DNA from: DATNBU01 sp964476185
GTDB lineage: Bacteria; Desulfobacterota; Binatia; UBA1149; CAITLU01
Direction of reading: 5' to 3'
NCBI GenBank assembly: GCA_964476185.1
Contig: CAYYZO010000008.1
Coordinates: 19,151 to 83,150 of the forward strand
DNA: 64,000 bases
Below the pieces are notes generated by a model. The model was not told the origin of the DNA and ran no database searches. It worked only from the letters and a program-made list of their open reading frames with translations. Each line of letters opens with the position of its first letter. The first letter of the stretch is position 1. Shown here piece by piece: positions 26,368 to 34,497 of the stretch. Made by a program: the position numbers and the translations under genes.

Positions 26368-26886
26368 GTGACCGGTTCGATCCTTCGGCGCCTCGGCGCA
26401 GGCTGCCTGCTCGTTGCCGTCAGCCTCGCTGCCGGCTGTGTCTTCACGATTCCCACCGACCCGAAGCTCTACCCCGTCGCCGCCGACAAGGTGCCTGCGC
26501 TGCCGGCCGGCGCGAAGGTCGAGCTCGTGAACGGCTTCTCGCGCTCCTACATGGCGCGGATGGAAGGCAACCAGCAGGCCGATCTGCAGGAGTTCACGCA
26601 GACCGCCATCACGCTGGCAACCGGCGCGCTCGAACAGAAGGGCGTCGCCGTCGGCGCGGGAGGCAAGCCGGTCGTGCTCGAGGTGACCGGCCCGACCTGG
26701 ACGCCGGGGTTCGGCATGACGCGGGGATCGGTGTCCCTCGACGCCACCCTCGGCGCGACCAAGGTCTCGACCTGGGGCGAGGCGGCCGGGATCAACGCGA
26801 CCAAGAACTTCAGCTCGGCGATCTCGGAAGCCGTCGAGAACCTGCTGCAGAAGGCCGAGTTCCGCGACTATCTGGCGACCCCCTGA
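26368..26886 (+). CDS. putative lipoprotein
   Basis: 172 residues from GTG 26368, preceded by GAGGGGG at good spacing. A lipoprotein signal with lipobox LAAGC gives Cys24 or so as the lipidated residue. The mature part (SYMARMEGNQQADLQEFTQTAITLATGALEQKGV, then VTGPTWTPGFGMTRGSVSLDATLG) is predicted mixed alpha/beta and contains no motif I can name. It resembles lipoproteins with an ABC-type auxiliary beta-sandwich only vaguely. It lies right after tRNA-Arg and before an assembly gap, so its downstream neighbour is unknown. Confidence 0.75.
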   Translation: MTGSILRRLGAGCLLVAVSLAAGCVFTIPTDPKLYPVAADKVPALPAGAKVELVNGFSRSYMARMEGNQQADLQEFTQTAITLATGALEQKGVAVGAGGKPVVLEVTGPTWTPGFGMTRGSVSLDATLGATKVSTWGEAAGINATKNFSSAISEAVENLLQKAEFRDYLATP

Positions 26887-26919
26887 ACGACGCCCTCGCG
26901 GTGCCGGCTTCGCAGCCCG

Positions 26920-27019
26920 NNNNNNNNNNNNNNNNNNNNNNNNNNNNNNNNNNNNNNNNNNNNNNNNNNNNNNNNNNNNNNNNNNNNNNNNNNNNNNNNN
27001 NNNNNNNNNNNNNNNNNNN
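26920..27019. other. assembly gap (100 N)
   Basis: Exactly 100 Ns, the conventional placeholder for a scaffold join of unknown length. The lipoprotein gene ends 34 bases before and rpsU starts 97 bases after, so any gene between them is missing, and adjacency across this point should not be trusted. Confidence 1.
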
Positions 27020-27115
27020 ACCGTTGGCGTTCCCCCGGCGATCGGCTAGTCTCCGTCGGTTCGCGTGGGCGATTCCCGGCCTCGATGCCGGACGCCAATA
27101 CGAAAGGAGTGACGG

Positions 27116-27313
27116 ATGGAGGTACGTGTCGATGGCTCTCTCGAGCGCGCCATGCGGGTGCTCAAGAAGAAGCTCGCCGCCGAAGGTGTGTTCAAGGAGA
27201 TGAAGGTTCGCGCCTTCTACGAAAAGCCGAGCGTTCGTCGCAAGCGCAAGCGCCAGGAGGCCGAGCGCAAGCGCCGCAAGGCCATGCGTCGCGCCCAGCG
27301 CCAGAATTCCTGA
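27116..27313 (+). CDS. rpsU: 30S ribosomal protein S21
   Basis: 65 residues, very basic: MEVRVDGSLERAMRVLKKKLAAEG with a C-terminal RKRKRQEAERKRRKAMRRAQR. AAAGGAG lies seven bases before ATG. S21 helps select mRNA during initiation. A C5AG/CTG5 hairpin (27321-27351) follows, without a U tract, and may end the transcript. Confidence 0.96.
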   Translation: MEVRVDGSLERAMRVLKKKLAAEGVFKEMKVRAFYEKPSVRRKRKRQEAERKRRKAMRRAQRQNS

Positions 27314-27485
27314 TCGACTCCCCCCAGTTCGGGTCCTTGACCGGCTGGGGGACGTGCGGTACGGTCCCGCGCCGTCTGGATATTCCCGATCCGGCGCAGG
27401 GCTGCCTGGCTGATTCCCCGGCTCCGGCGACCCGTTCGCCGGAAAGGTTCGAGAGGGAGCTTGGGTGGTGAAGGGAGTTGTGGAG

Positions 27486-27668
27486 ATGGAGTATCCCAAG
27501 TGCATGAAGTGCGACCACGGCACTCTCGTCCCGCTCTCCGACTACGGCACCGACGGTGCCTCGGTCCTCTACAAAGCCTGGGTTTGCGTGAATCCTGACT
27601 GCGGATTCTCGCTGCGAATCGACAAAGGCCAGGTCACGTACGGCAAACGTCTCGAACCGACGCGCTGA
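27486..27668 (+). CDS. small zinc-ribbon protein
   Basis: 60 residues from ATG 27486; GTG codons at 27465 and 27480 would add a few residues. Two Cys pairs (CMKC near residue 5 and CVNPDC near residue 35) form a probable four-Cys zinc ribbon; between them lie charged and aromatic residues (SDYGTDGASVLYKAWV). No helix-turn-helix or catalytic motif. The AAGGGAG upstream and the Cys spacing support a real gene. Function unknown; a nucleic-acid- or protein-binding role is possible. Confidence 0.75.
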   Translation: MEYPKCMKCDHGTLVPLSDYGTDGASVLYKAWVCVNPDCGFSLRIDKGQVTYGKRLEPTR

Positions 27669-27703
27669 ACAGGCGCGGCGGTCGATCCGATGAAATTCTG
27701 ACG

Positions 27704-27738
27704 GGGCGCACCCGATGGGCGCGCCCTCGTCTTATTTT
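27704..27738 (+). terminator. intrinsic terminator after zinc-ribbon gene
   Basis: GGGCGC (27704-27709) pairs with GCGCCC (27721-27726), followed by TCGTCTTATTTT on the plus strand. A short but G+C-rich stem with a T-rich tail; separates the zinc-ribbon gene from cysC. Confidence 0.6.
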
Positions 27739-27762
27739 GCAGCAACAGAAAGCAGGACGACC

Positions 27763-28377
27763 ATGACGCAACCGAAATCGCAGAACATCGTTTGGCATCA
27801 GACCACCGTCTCGCGCTCCGAGCGCGAAGCGATCAGCGGCCACCGCGGGTGCACCGTGTGGCTGACCGGCCTTTCCGGCTCCGGGAAGTCGACGGTCGCG
27901 AACCTGCTCGAGAAGGCGCTCTGGGAGCGCGGCGTGCGCGGCTTCGTGCTCGACGGCGACAACATCCGCCACGGCCTCAACAAGGACCTCGGCTTCTCGC
28001 CGAAGGATCGCACCGAGAACATCCGCCGCATCGGCGAAGTCGCGGCGCTGTTCACCGACGCCGGCGTCGTCAACGTCACCGCGTTCATCTCGCCGTACCG
28101 GGCCGATCGCGAGATCGCGCGCAAGGCGATGCCGGAAGGCTGCTTCATCGAGGTCTACATGAAGTGCGACCTCGACGAGTGCGAGAAGCGCGACCCGAAG
28201 GGCCTCTACAAGAAGGCGCGCGCCGGCGAGATCCCCGAGTTCACCGGCATCTCCGCGCCGTACGAGGCGCCGGAGAATCCCGAGCTGGTCGTCGAAACGA
28301 CCGGACAGACGCCGGAACAGAGCCTGGCCGTGATCCTCCACTACCTCGAGGACAAGGGCTACATTCCGAAGGCGTGA
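27763..28377 (+). CDS. cysC: adenylylsulfate kinase
   Basis: 204 residues from ATG 27763 (AGGA upstream). Phosphorylates APS to PAPS. P-loop GLSGSGKST, then LDGDNIRHGLNKDLGF, the mobile-lid RTENIRRIGEVA, and FISPYRADRE are all canonical APS kinase. The ATP sulfurylase that would supply APS (sat) lies 19 kb away on the other strand, and no PAPS reductase is in view, so PAPS may serve sulfation as well as assimilation. The next gene begins inside its stop codon (GTGA). Confidence 0.96.
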   Translation: MTQPKSQNIVWHQTTVSRSEREAISGHRGCTVWLTGLSGSGKSTVANLLEKALWERGVRGFVLDGDNIRHGLNKDLGFSPKDRTENIRRIGEVAALFTDAGVVNVTAFISPYRADREIARKAMPEGCFIEVYMKCDLDECEKRDPKGLYKKARAGEIPEFTGISAPYEAPENPELVVETTGQTPEQSLAVILHYLEDKGYIPKA

Positions 28378-29153
28378 GCCGCTCCGGTCCACAAGCGACG
28401 GTCGCCCGTTCCCGCCGACCGCGCCGCCAGGCGCGCACGCGCGCGGTACGGGCGACCGTGCTCGCCCTTCTCGTGGCCACCGCGCCCGCCCTCGACGCCG
28501 ATGCCGGCGACACCGGCATCGTCCGCGGGCGCGTGCGTTTCGAAGGCCCCCCGCCGGCTCCGGCGTCGCTCTACATGACGCTCGACCCGGCCTGCGACCG
28601 CCTCTACCCCAAGGGCCGGCCTTCCGATTCCCTGCTCGTCGACCCGTCCGGCGGACTGGCCAACGTCCTCGTTCACGTGAAATCCGGCTTGCCGGGGAAG
28701 ACGCGGTGGGCGACCCCCGACGAAGCCGTGCGCATCGAGCAGAAGGGCTGCATGTTCGTTCCGCACGTGATCGCGGTGCGCGCCGGGCAGGAGATCGACC
28801 TGCACAACTCGGATCCGTCGTTCTACAACGTGAGCGCCAGGGCGAACTCCAACCCGTCGTTCCGCGTCGCGATGCCCGGACGCGGCGCCAGCGTCCGGCG
28901 CTCGTTCGCCTCGCCGGAAGTGGCCGTCAAGCTGAAGTGCGACGTGCATCCGTGGATGTCGGCCTTCGTGGGCGTGTTCGACCATCCGTTCTTCGCCGTT
29001 TCGGCCGCGGACGGCAGCTTCGTGCTTCCCCCGCTCCCGGAGGGGGACTACACGATCGAGGCCTGGCACGAGACGCTCGGAATCCGTTCGAGCCGGATCG
29101 AGGTCGAGGAAGACGAGACGGCGACCGTCGAGTTTTCCTTCGCTGGCAACTAA
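28374..29153 (+). CDS. exported cupredoxin-like protein with regulatory-like beta domain
   Basis: 259 residues if GTG 28374 is used; it overlaps the cysC stop (GTGA). An Arg-rich N-region precedes a signal peptide (ATVLALLVATAPALDADA), so a later start is possible. The mature part has a plastocyanin-like copper pattern: His in DLHNSDPSFYNV and the C-x2-H-x2-M set in KCDVHPWM. The last 50 residues (FAVSAADGSFVLPPLPEGDYTIEAWHETLG) are a carboxypeptidase-regulatory-like repeat. Such proteins are expected in the periplasm and often accompany respiratory or methylotrophic modules; here it precedes haem O synthase and a SCO1 protein, fitting copper or oxidase biology. Confidence 0.75.
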   Translation: MSRSGPQATVARSRRPRRQARTRAVRATVLALLVATAPALDADAGDTGIVRGRVRFEGPPPAPASLYMTLDPACDRLYPKGRPSDSLLVDPSGGLANVLVHVKSGLPGKTRWATPDEAVRIEQKGCMFVPHVIAVRAGQEIDLHNSDPSFYNVSARANSNPSFRVAMPGRGASVRRSFASPEVAVKLKCDVHPWMSAFVGVFDHPFFAVSAADGSFVLPPLPEGDYTIEAWHETLGIRSSRIEVEEDETATVEFSFAGN

Positions 29154-29221
29154 GACCCGCGAGGGCTAGCGTCGCAACGTCGGAGGCGGCAGCCGAACTG
29201 CAAGTCGTGGCACTGGTGGAA

Positions 29222-29419
29222 ATGCTTTCTTCGCTCGAGACGCCGCTGGTCGCCGGCCTGTTCGTCGCCGCGCTGGCCCTCTCCCTGTGGACCGCGCGCC
29301 AGGGCGCCGGGGCCGCGGACTCGCGCGCGACCGGAGAGACGATCTGGTCCCTCGTGGCCGTCGCGATGCTCGCCGTGGTCTCGCTGGCGGTCCGCGTCGG
29401 AGGCTCCGGTGGATTCTGA
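29222..29419 (+). CDS. small two-helix membrane protein
   Basis: 65 residues from ATG 29222. Two hydrophobic segments (LVAGLFVAALALSLWTA and IWSLVAVAMLAVVSLAVRV) joined by a short polar loop. No known motif. It sits between the cupredoxin-like gene and cyoE on the same strand with 60-70 bases on either side, so it could be a small component of the oxidase assembly group. The ribosome-binding site is weak (GTGGA), and coding status is not certain. Confidence 0.5.
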   Translation: MLSSLETPLVAGLFVAALALSLWTARQGAGAADSRATGETIWSLVAVAMLAVVSLAVRVGGSGGF

Positions 29420-29479
29420 CCTCCAGCCGGCGGCGCGCCGGACTCCCCGGGAGGCCGGCCTCGCGCCGGCGTTGCCGGC

Positions 29480-30397
29480 ATGAGCACCGTCCTTCGCACC
29501 GCGAGCCGACCGGCCATCTCGGATCGCTCGGAAGTCTTTCTCGAACTGATCAAGCCCCGCATCACCGTGATGGTGCTGCTGACGGTCGCCGTCGGCTGGT
29601 TCTGCGCGATCCCGGCGGCGGACTCGAACGCCGGACTGCTTCACGTGCTGCTCGGCGCCGCCCTTTCGTGTTCCGGCTGCGGCGCGCTGAACCAGTACTT
29701 CGAGCGCGACGTCGACCTGTTCATGGACCGGACGCGCTTCCGTCCGCTTCCGTCCCAGCGCATGTCGAGCCAGACGGCGGCGCTGCTCGGAGCGCTGATG
29801 TCGGCCGGCGGCGTCCTCTACCTCGCGGCGACCATCGGGGCCTTGCCCGCCGCCGTCAACGGGCTGACCGTCCTCAGCTACCTGTTCCTGTACACGCCGC
29901 TGAAGCGCGTGCATCCGATCTCGACGCTCGCCGGCGCGGTGCCGGGCGCGCTGCCGCCCGTCATCGGCTGGACGGCCGCCAGCGGGCAGATCGGCGCCGG
30001 AGCGGTCGTGCTGTTCGCGATCCTGTTCCTCTGGCAGGTGCCGCACTTCCTGGCGATCGGCTGGATGTACCGCGACGACTACGCGAAGGCAGGCTTCCCG
30101 ATGCTGGTGGTGGTCGATCGCGACGGCGACGCCACCTCGCGCCTGATGCTGCTCTACGCCGTCACGCTCCTGCCGGTTTCCCTGCTGCTCGGCAGTGCGG
30201 GAGCGGCCGGGCACGTGTACTTCTGGAGCGCCACGCTGGCCGGCGCGCTCTACGTCTGGGCCGCGTGGAAAGCCGGCAGCGAACGCACGCGGCCGGCGGC
30301 GCGCCGCCTGCTGCTGGCCTCGGTGGCCTACCTTCCCATCCTGTTCGGCGCCCTGTTCGTCGAGCACGCGTGGACCTACGTCCGGGGCGCGCTGTGA
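29480..30397 (+). CDS. cyoE: protohaem IX farnesyltransferase (haem O synthase)
   Basis: 305 residues, about nine membrane helices. UbiA-superfamily Asp-rich motifs: NQYFERDVDLFMDRT (first) and the second near YRDDYAKAGFPML. It adds a farnesyl group to haem B for cytochrome oxidase (also named ctaB). The ABC ATPase gene starts inside its stop codon, and a SCO1-like protein ends the run, so this is an oxidase maturation group. The oxidase subunits and CtaA are not in the window. Confidence 0.95.
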   Translation: MSTVLRTASRPAISDRSEVFLELIKPRITVMVLLTVAVGWFCAIPAADSNAGLLHVLLGAALSCSGCGALNQYFERDVDLFMDRTRFRPLPSQRMSSQTAALLGALMSAGGVLYLAATIGALPAAVNGLTVLSYLFLYTPLKRVHPISTLAGAVPGALPPVIGWTAASGQIGAGAVVLFAILFLWQVPHFLAIGWMYRDDYAKAGFPMLVVVDRDGDATSRLMLLYAVTLLPVSLLLGSAGAAGHVYFWSATLAGALYVWAAWKAGSERTRPAARRLLLASVAYLPILFGALFVEHAWTYVRGAL

Positions 30398-31323
30398 CCC
30401 GACCTCTCGTGCGGGTTCGCGACCTGCGACACAGCTACGGGGACCACGTCGCGCTCGACGGCGTCTCGTTCGAGGTCGCCGAGGGCGAGGTCTTCGGCGT
30501 GCTCGGTCCGAACGGCGGCGGCAAGACGACGACGTTTCGCATCCTGTCCACCCTGCTGCCGGCGCAGACCGGGCACGTGGAGATCGCGGGCGCCGATGCG
30601 GGGACCGACCTCGCGGCCGTCCGGCGGGCGATCGGCGTCGTCTTCCAGTCGCCGAGCCTCGACGTAAAGCTCACCGTCCGCGAGAATCTCACCTGCCACG
30701 GGCACCTCTACGGCCTTTCCGGAGCCGAACTCGAGAGGCGCGTCAGCGGCGGACTCGCCGCGCTGGCGATCGCCGACCGCGCGGACGCCTACGTCGAGAC
30801 GCTCTCGGGCGGCCTGCAGCGACGCGTGGAACTGGCCAAGGGCCTGCTCTCCGATCCGCGCATCCTGATCCTCGACGAGCCGTCGACCGGACTCGACCCC
30901 GGCGCGCGCCGTGACCTCTGGGAGTACCTGCTGAACCTGCGACGCGAACGCGGCACGACGATCCTCGTGACCACGCACCTGATGGACGAGGCCGAGCGCT
31001 GCGACCGCCTCGCCATCCTCGACCGGGGCCGCATCGTCGCGATCGACACGCCGAACGCGCTGCGCCGCAAGATCGGCGGCGACGTGCTGACCATCCGCAG
31101 CGCTGGCGCAGCGGAATTGCGCGACGAGATCGAGCGTCGCTGGAGCGTTCCCGCGACCGCCATCGACGGCACCGTGCGCTGCGAGCACCCCGACGCCCGC
31201 AAGTTGCTCCGCGAGATCTACGAGGCCTTCCCGGACGCCGTCGAGTCGATCCAGCTCGCCAGGCCGACGCTCGAGGACGTGTTCATCCACGAAACCGGGC
31301 ACCGCTTCTGGGACGGACGGTAG
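30394..31323 (+). CDS. ABC transporter ATP-binding protein
   Basis: 309 residues from GTG 30394, overlapping the cyoE stop (GTGA). Walker A GPNGGGKTTT, Q-loop VVFQSPSL, signature LSGGLQRR, Walker B ILILDEPSTGLDPGARR, H-loop TTHLM. The C-terminal 80 residues are of the DrrA/ABC-2 exporter type (TLEDVFIHETGHRF). It drives the permease encoded 12 bases downstream. Translational coupling to cyoE suggests a function in oxidase or haem maturation, but the substrate is unknown. Confidence 0.93.
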   Translation: MTRPLVRVRDLRHSYGDHVALDGVSFEVAEGEVFGVLGPNGGGKTTTFRILSTLLPAQTGHVEIAGADAGTDLAAVRRAIGVVFQSPSLDVKLTVRENLTCHGHLYGLSGAELERRVSGGLAALAIADRADAYVETLSGGLQRRVELAKGLLSDPRILILDEPSTGLDPGARRDLWEYLLNLRRERGTTILVTTHLMDEAERCDRLAILDRGRIVAIDTPNALRRKIGGDVLTIRSAGAAELRDEIERRWSVPATAIDGTVRCEHPDARKLLREIYEAFPDAVESIQLARPTLEDVFIHETGHRFWDGR

Positions 31324-31334
31324 CGGAGGACCCC

Positions 31335-32120
31335 ATGGCTTCGGCATCGATGCTCGCCAGCTATTCGCTCGCCCGCCGCGAGGTCGTCCGCTTCCTGCGG
31401 CAGCGCAATCGCATCGTCGGCGCCCTCGCCCAGCCCGTTCTTTTCTGGGCGATCTTCGGCGCCGGCCTGAGCCCGTCGTTCCGCTCCGGCTCGGTCGCCT
31501 ACAGCGAGTACTTCTTCCCGGGCGTCCTCGTGATGATCCTGCTGTTCACGGCGATCTTCGCGACGATCTCGATCATCGACGACCGCAACACCGGCTTCCT
31601 GCAGGGCGTGCTCGTCGCGCCGGTGCCGCGCTCCGCGATCATCTTCGGCAAGGTCGCCGGGACGACCGTGCTCGCCGTCGGGCAGGCGCTCCTCGTCGCC
31701 GTCGCCGCACCGCTGTTCGGCATGTCGATCGGCGTCTCCGGCCTCCTGCTCGCGATCCCGGTCATGGTGCTGCTCGCGATCGCGCTCGCCGGGCTCGGCG
31801 TCTGGATCGCCTGGCGCATGGATTCCACGCAGGGCTTCCACGCGATCATGACGTCGTTCCTGATGCCGATGTGGCTGCTGTCGGGCGCGTTCTTCCCGCC
31901 GGGCGGCACGCCGTCGTGGCTCTCGATCGTGATCTCGGTCAATCCCCTCACCTACGGCGTCGCGCTGCTGCGTCACGCGCTGTACCTGCACAATCCCGCC
32001 GAAACCGCGGAACTTCCTCGATGGGAGTGGTGCCTGGCGGCCAGCATCGTCTTCGCCGTCGTGACGCTCGCCGGCGCATCGTCCGCCGCGCGCAAGCGGA
32101 CATCCGGAACGAAGGCGTGA
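31335..32120 (+). CDS. ABC-2 type transporter permease
   Basis: 261 residues with six membrane helices in the ABC-2 arrangement; FPGVLVMILLFTAIFATISIIDDRNTGFLQGVLVAPVPRS and the later MPMWLLSGAFFPPGG are typical of the DrrB/NodJ-like family. It forms an exporter with the preceding ATPase. Its stop overlaps the GTG start of the SCO1-like gene, so the cyoE-ABC-SCO set is almost fully translationally coupled. Confidence 0.92.
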   Translation: MASASMLASYSLARREVVRFLRQRNRIVGALAQPVLFWAIFGAGLSPSFRSGSVAYSEYFFPGVLVMILLFTAIFATISIIDDRNTGFLQGVLVAPVPRSAIIFGKVAGTTVLAVGQALLVAVAAPLFGMSIGVSGLLLAIPVMVLLAIALAGLGVWIAWRMDSTQGFHAIMTSFLMPMWLLSGAFFPPGGTPSWLSIVISVNPLTYGVALLRHALYLHNPAETAELPRWEWCLAASIVFAVVTLAGASSAARKRTSGTKA

Positions 32121-32695
32121 AGATTCGACCGGTCGCCGCCGCGATCGCGCTGGCCGCGGTCGTCCTGCACCCGGGTTGCCGATCCGCCGAGCCGCTGCCC
32201 GTGCTCGGCCGCGTGCCGGGATTCCGGCTCGTCGCCGACGACGGCTCGGCGTTCGACGCGGCATCGCTGCGCGGTCGTCCCTGGCTCGCGAGCTTCCTGT
32301 TCACCAGTTGCCCCGGGCCCTGCCCCCGCCTCGTCGAGCGCCTGAAGTCCTTGCGCGGCGAGATCCCGGCCGAGCGGCTCGCGTTCGTGTCGTTCACCGT
32401 GGACCCCGGGACCGACACGCCGCCGGTGCTTGCCGAGTACAAGCGCACGCGCGGCATCGGCGCGGACGACGCCTGGACGTTCGTGACCGGCCCCTCGGCC
32501 GAAGTCCTGGCGCTGGTCCAGAAGGGCTTCCTCACCGGGGTCGAGCCGGGAGGTTCGCCCGAAACCGAAGGAGCGGTCGTCCACGGCACCCGCGTCGCCC
32601 TGGTCGACGGCGAGGGCGGCATCCGCGGCTTCTACTCCACCGAGGACGACGAAGACCTGGCCAGCCTGCGGCGCGACGTCGCGACGCTTCGCTGA
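32117..32695 (+). CDS. SCO1/SenC-like copper chaperone
   Basis: 192 residues from GTG 32117 (overlaps the permease stop). The N-terminus looks like a lipoprotein signal (ALAAVVLHPGC). Thioredoxin fold with the copper-binding CPGPC (FTSCPGPCP) and the conserved His in VVHGTRVALVD. SCO proteins metallate the CuA site of cytochrome oxidase. Last gene of the cyoE operon; the next gene is convergent, four bases away. Confidence 0.9.
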   Translation: MKIRPVAAAIALAAVVLHPGCRSAEPLPVLGRVPGFRLVADDGSAFDAASLRGRPWLASFLFTSCPGPCPRLVERLKSLRGEIPAERLAFVSFTVDPGTDTPPVLAEYKRTRGIGADDAWTFVTGPSAEVLALVQKGFLTGVEPGGSPETEGAVVHGTRVALVDGEGGIRGFYSTEDDEDLASLRRDVATLR

Positions 32696-32699
32696 CCGT

Positions 32700-34232
32700 T
32701 CAGGGGCGTCGCCGGTAGAGCGTCGCCGGCTTCGTCACGCGCACGGCTTGCCAGTCGCCGGACTGCCCGAGCCACCGATCGAACGTCGAGCCGGTGACAC
32801 TGAGCGCGATCTCGAACCCGTATTCGTCGGCCCATTCCCCGAACCAGCGCGTCTCGCCGTGGATCGCCTGCCGGTACTGCTCGAGCCGCTCGTTGCCGTA
32901 GAGTTCGCAGCGGTCGTCGATGAAGACGCGAAGCCCGGGCGTCTGGTAGATCAGGAAGCCGCCGAACAGCATCTCGTTGTAGATGCCGGTGCCGTCGGGA
33001 TGGGAGCGCTCGATCGCCTCGAGGTCGGCGAGCAGCCCCACCGGCCAGTGATCCGGGTCGAGCCTGGCCCATCCCGAGCCGAAGACCGGCACCGGAACGC
33101 GCGCGACCTGCAGCAGGACGACCACGCCGACGAGCGCGGTCGGCACGAGTCCGGCCACCGGCGTCCAGCGACGATACCCGGCCCGCTCCTCGTCCGGGCG
33201 CGTGCCCAGCAGTTCGCTTCCTCGCGCGGCCAGCCACCGGCGCCAGCCGACCTCCGCGTACATCTCGGCCATCGCGATGCCGGCCGCCAACGCGAACAGC
33301 GGCCCGTTTCGCACTCGCGAGAGCGTCAGGGCGAACCAGACGGCCGGAACCAGCCAGGTCACGCGCCAGCGACGCATCGGCACGCCCGCCAGCATCGCCA
33401 CGTACAGGAACGCGACCGCCGCCGTCAGCTGCCCCGAGCTCTGCGCCAGCGACAAGGGCGCGTGTTCGACCATCAGGCGCGGAAGCACCGGAGAGTCGAT
33501 CAGGGTCAGCCAGAGCCGCGGCAACTCGGCGCCGTAGGGATTCAGCAGCGTCGCCGCGAGGCACGCGATCCCGACCAGCGTCGCGCGCCCCAGGTCCGCC
33601 GCCGACGCGAACGGCGGTCGCCCGGCGACGAGCCACGCGATCGTCCACCCGGCGCCGCAGAGCGCGAACGTCGCGATTCCTCCGGCGGCGCCGCCGTGCA
33701 GGTTGGCCCACAACGCGAAGACCGGAACGAGCCAGAGCAGTCCACGGAAAGGGATCCGGCCCGCTTCGAAATCGACCAGCCGCGCCACGGTCCAGCCGAA
33801 CAGCAGCAGCGTCGCCACGTGCGGCCGGACGAGGAAGTGGTGAGAACTCGCTCCGACGACGAGCGCCACGACGAACACGGCCACCGGCGCCTGCACGCCG
33901 CCCGCGGACAAGCGCCGCGCGAGGTTCGCGTAGACCCACGCGAGCGCCGCGGCCGTCACGAGGACGAGCGCATCCAGGCCGCCGAGGCGATGGAGCATCG
34001 CCATCGCACACTCGGCGAGCCAGCCGACGGGAACCCAGGGCTGGCCTGCCGCCGTCGCGCTGAACGGGTCCGTCCGGATGGCCGCTCGCGCGTCCAGGAT
34101 GCGTTCGCCGACGCGGATGTGCCAAAGGGTTCCCGGATCGCGCAGCAGCGAGGCCGCGGCCGCGAGGAGCCACGCGAAGATCACGGCGAACGTCAGAGGC
34201 TCGATGCGCCGCAGGGCTCTCGGGATGGACAT
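32700..34232 (-). CDS. polytopic membrane protein of the accessory glycoconjugate region
   Basis: 510 residues from ATG 34232; a GTG at 34265 would add 11. About 11-13 hydrophobic helices, with charged-aromatic loops (RDPGTLWHIRVGERILD, QPWVPVGWLAE) after the first helix and a soluble C-terminus (FGGFLIYQTPGLRVFIDDRCELYGNE). This layout resembles GT-C-type integral membrane proteins, but no definite catalytic Asp pair can be assigned. Divergent from the next gene, with about 265 bases between that contain no other gene. Confidence 0.7.
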   Translation of the reverse strand: MSIPRALRRIEPLTFAVIFAWLLAAAASLLRDPGTLWHIRVGERILDARAAIRTDPFSATAAGQPWVPVGWLAECAMAMLHRLGGLDALVLVTAAALAWVYANLARRLSAGGVQAPVAVFVVALVVGASSHHFLVRPHVATLLLFGWTVARLVDFEAGRIPFRGLLWLVPVFALWANLHGGAAGGIATFALCGAGWTIAWLVAGRPPFASAADLGRATLVGIACLAATLLNPYGAELPRLWLTLIDSPVLPRLMVEHAPLSLAQSSGQLTAAVAFLYVAMLAGVPMRRWRVTWLVPAVWFALTLSRVRNGPLFALAAGIAMAEMYAEVGWRRWLAARGSELLGTRPDEERAGYRRWTPVAGLVPTALVGVVVLLQVARVPVPVFGSGWARLDPDHWPVGLLADLEAIERSHPDGTGIYNEMLFGGFLIYQTPGLRVFIDDRCELYGNERLEQYRQAIHGETRWFGEWADEYGFEIALSVTGSTFDRWLGQSGDWQAVRVTKPATLYRRRP

Positions 34233-34497
34233 CGTCCGGCTTGCCTCGAAGATCGCTCGTCGCACGTCGACGGCGCCCAGGGCCGCGTCGTCCGGTCATC
34301 GCCGCGGCCAGCCTATCCGTGATGCCGAAGCTTGGAAACGCCCTTCCGGCCCCGGCGTCGACCGTCGGACGCGCCGGCCTGTCGCGGGGCCGCGCCACCG
34401 TGCCCGCCCGCGCGCGGGAACCTCGAACAGCGCTCTCCCGGCCGGGAACGTGCGCTGCTGTGACCGCCTCGCGCGCCGTGCGATAGATGGCGCCGGC

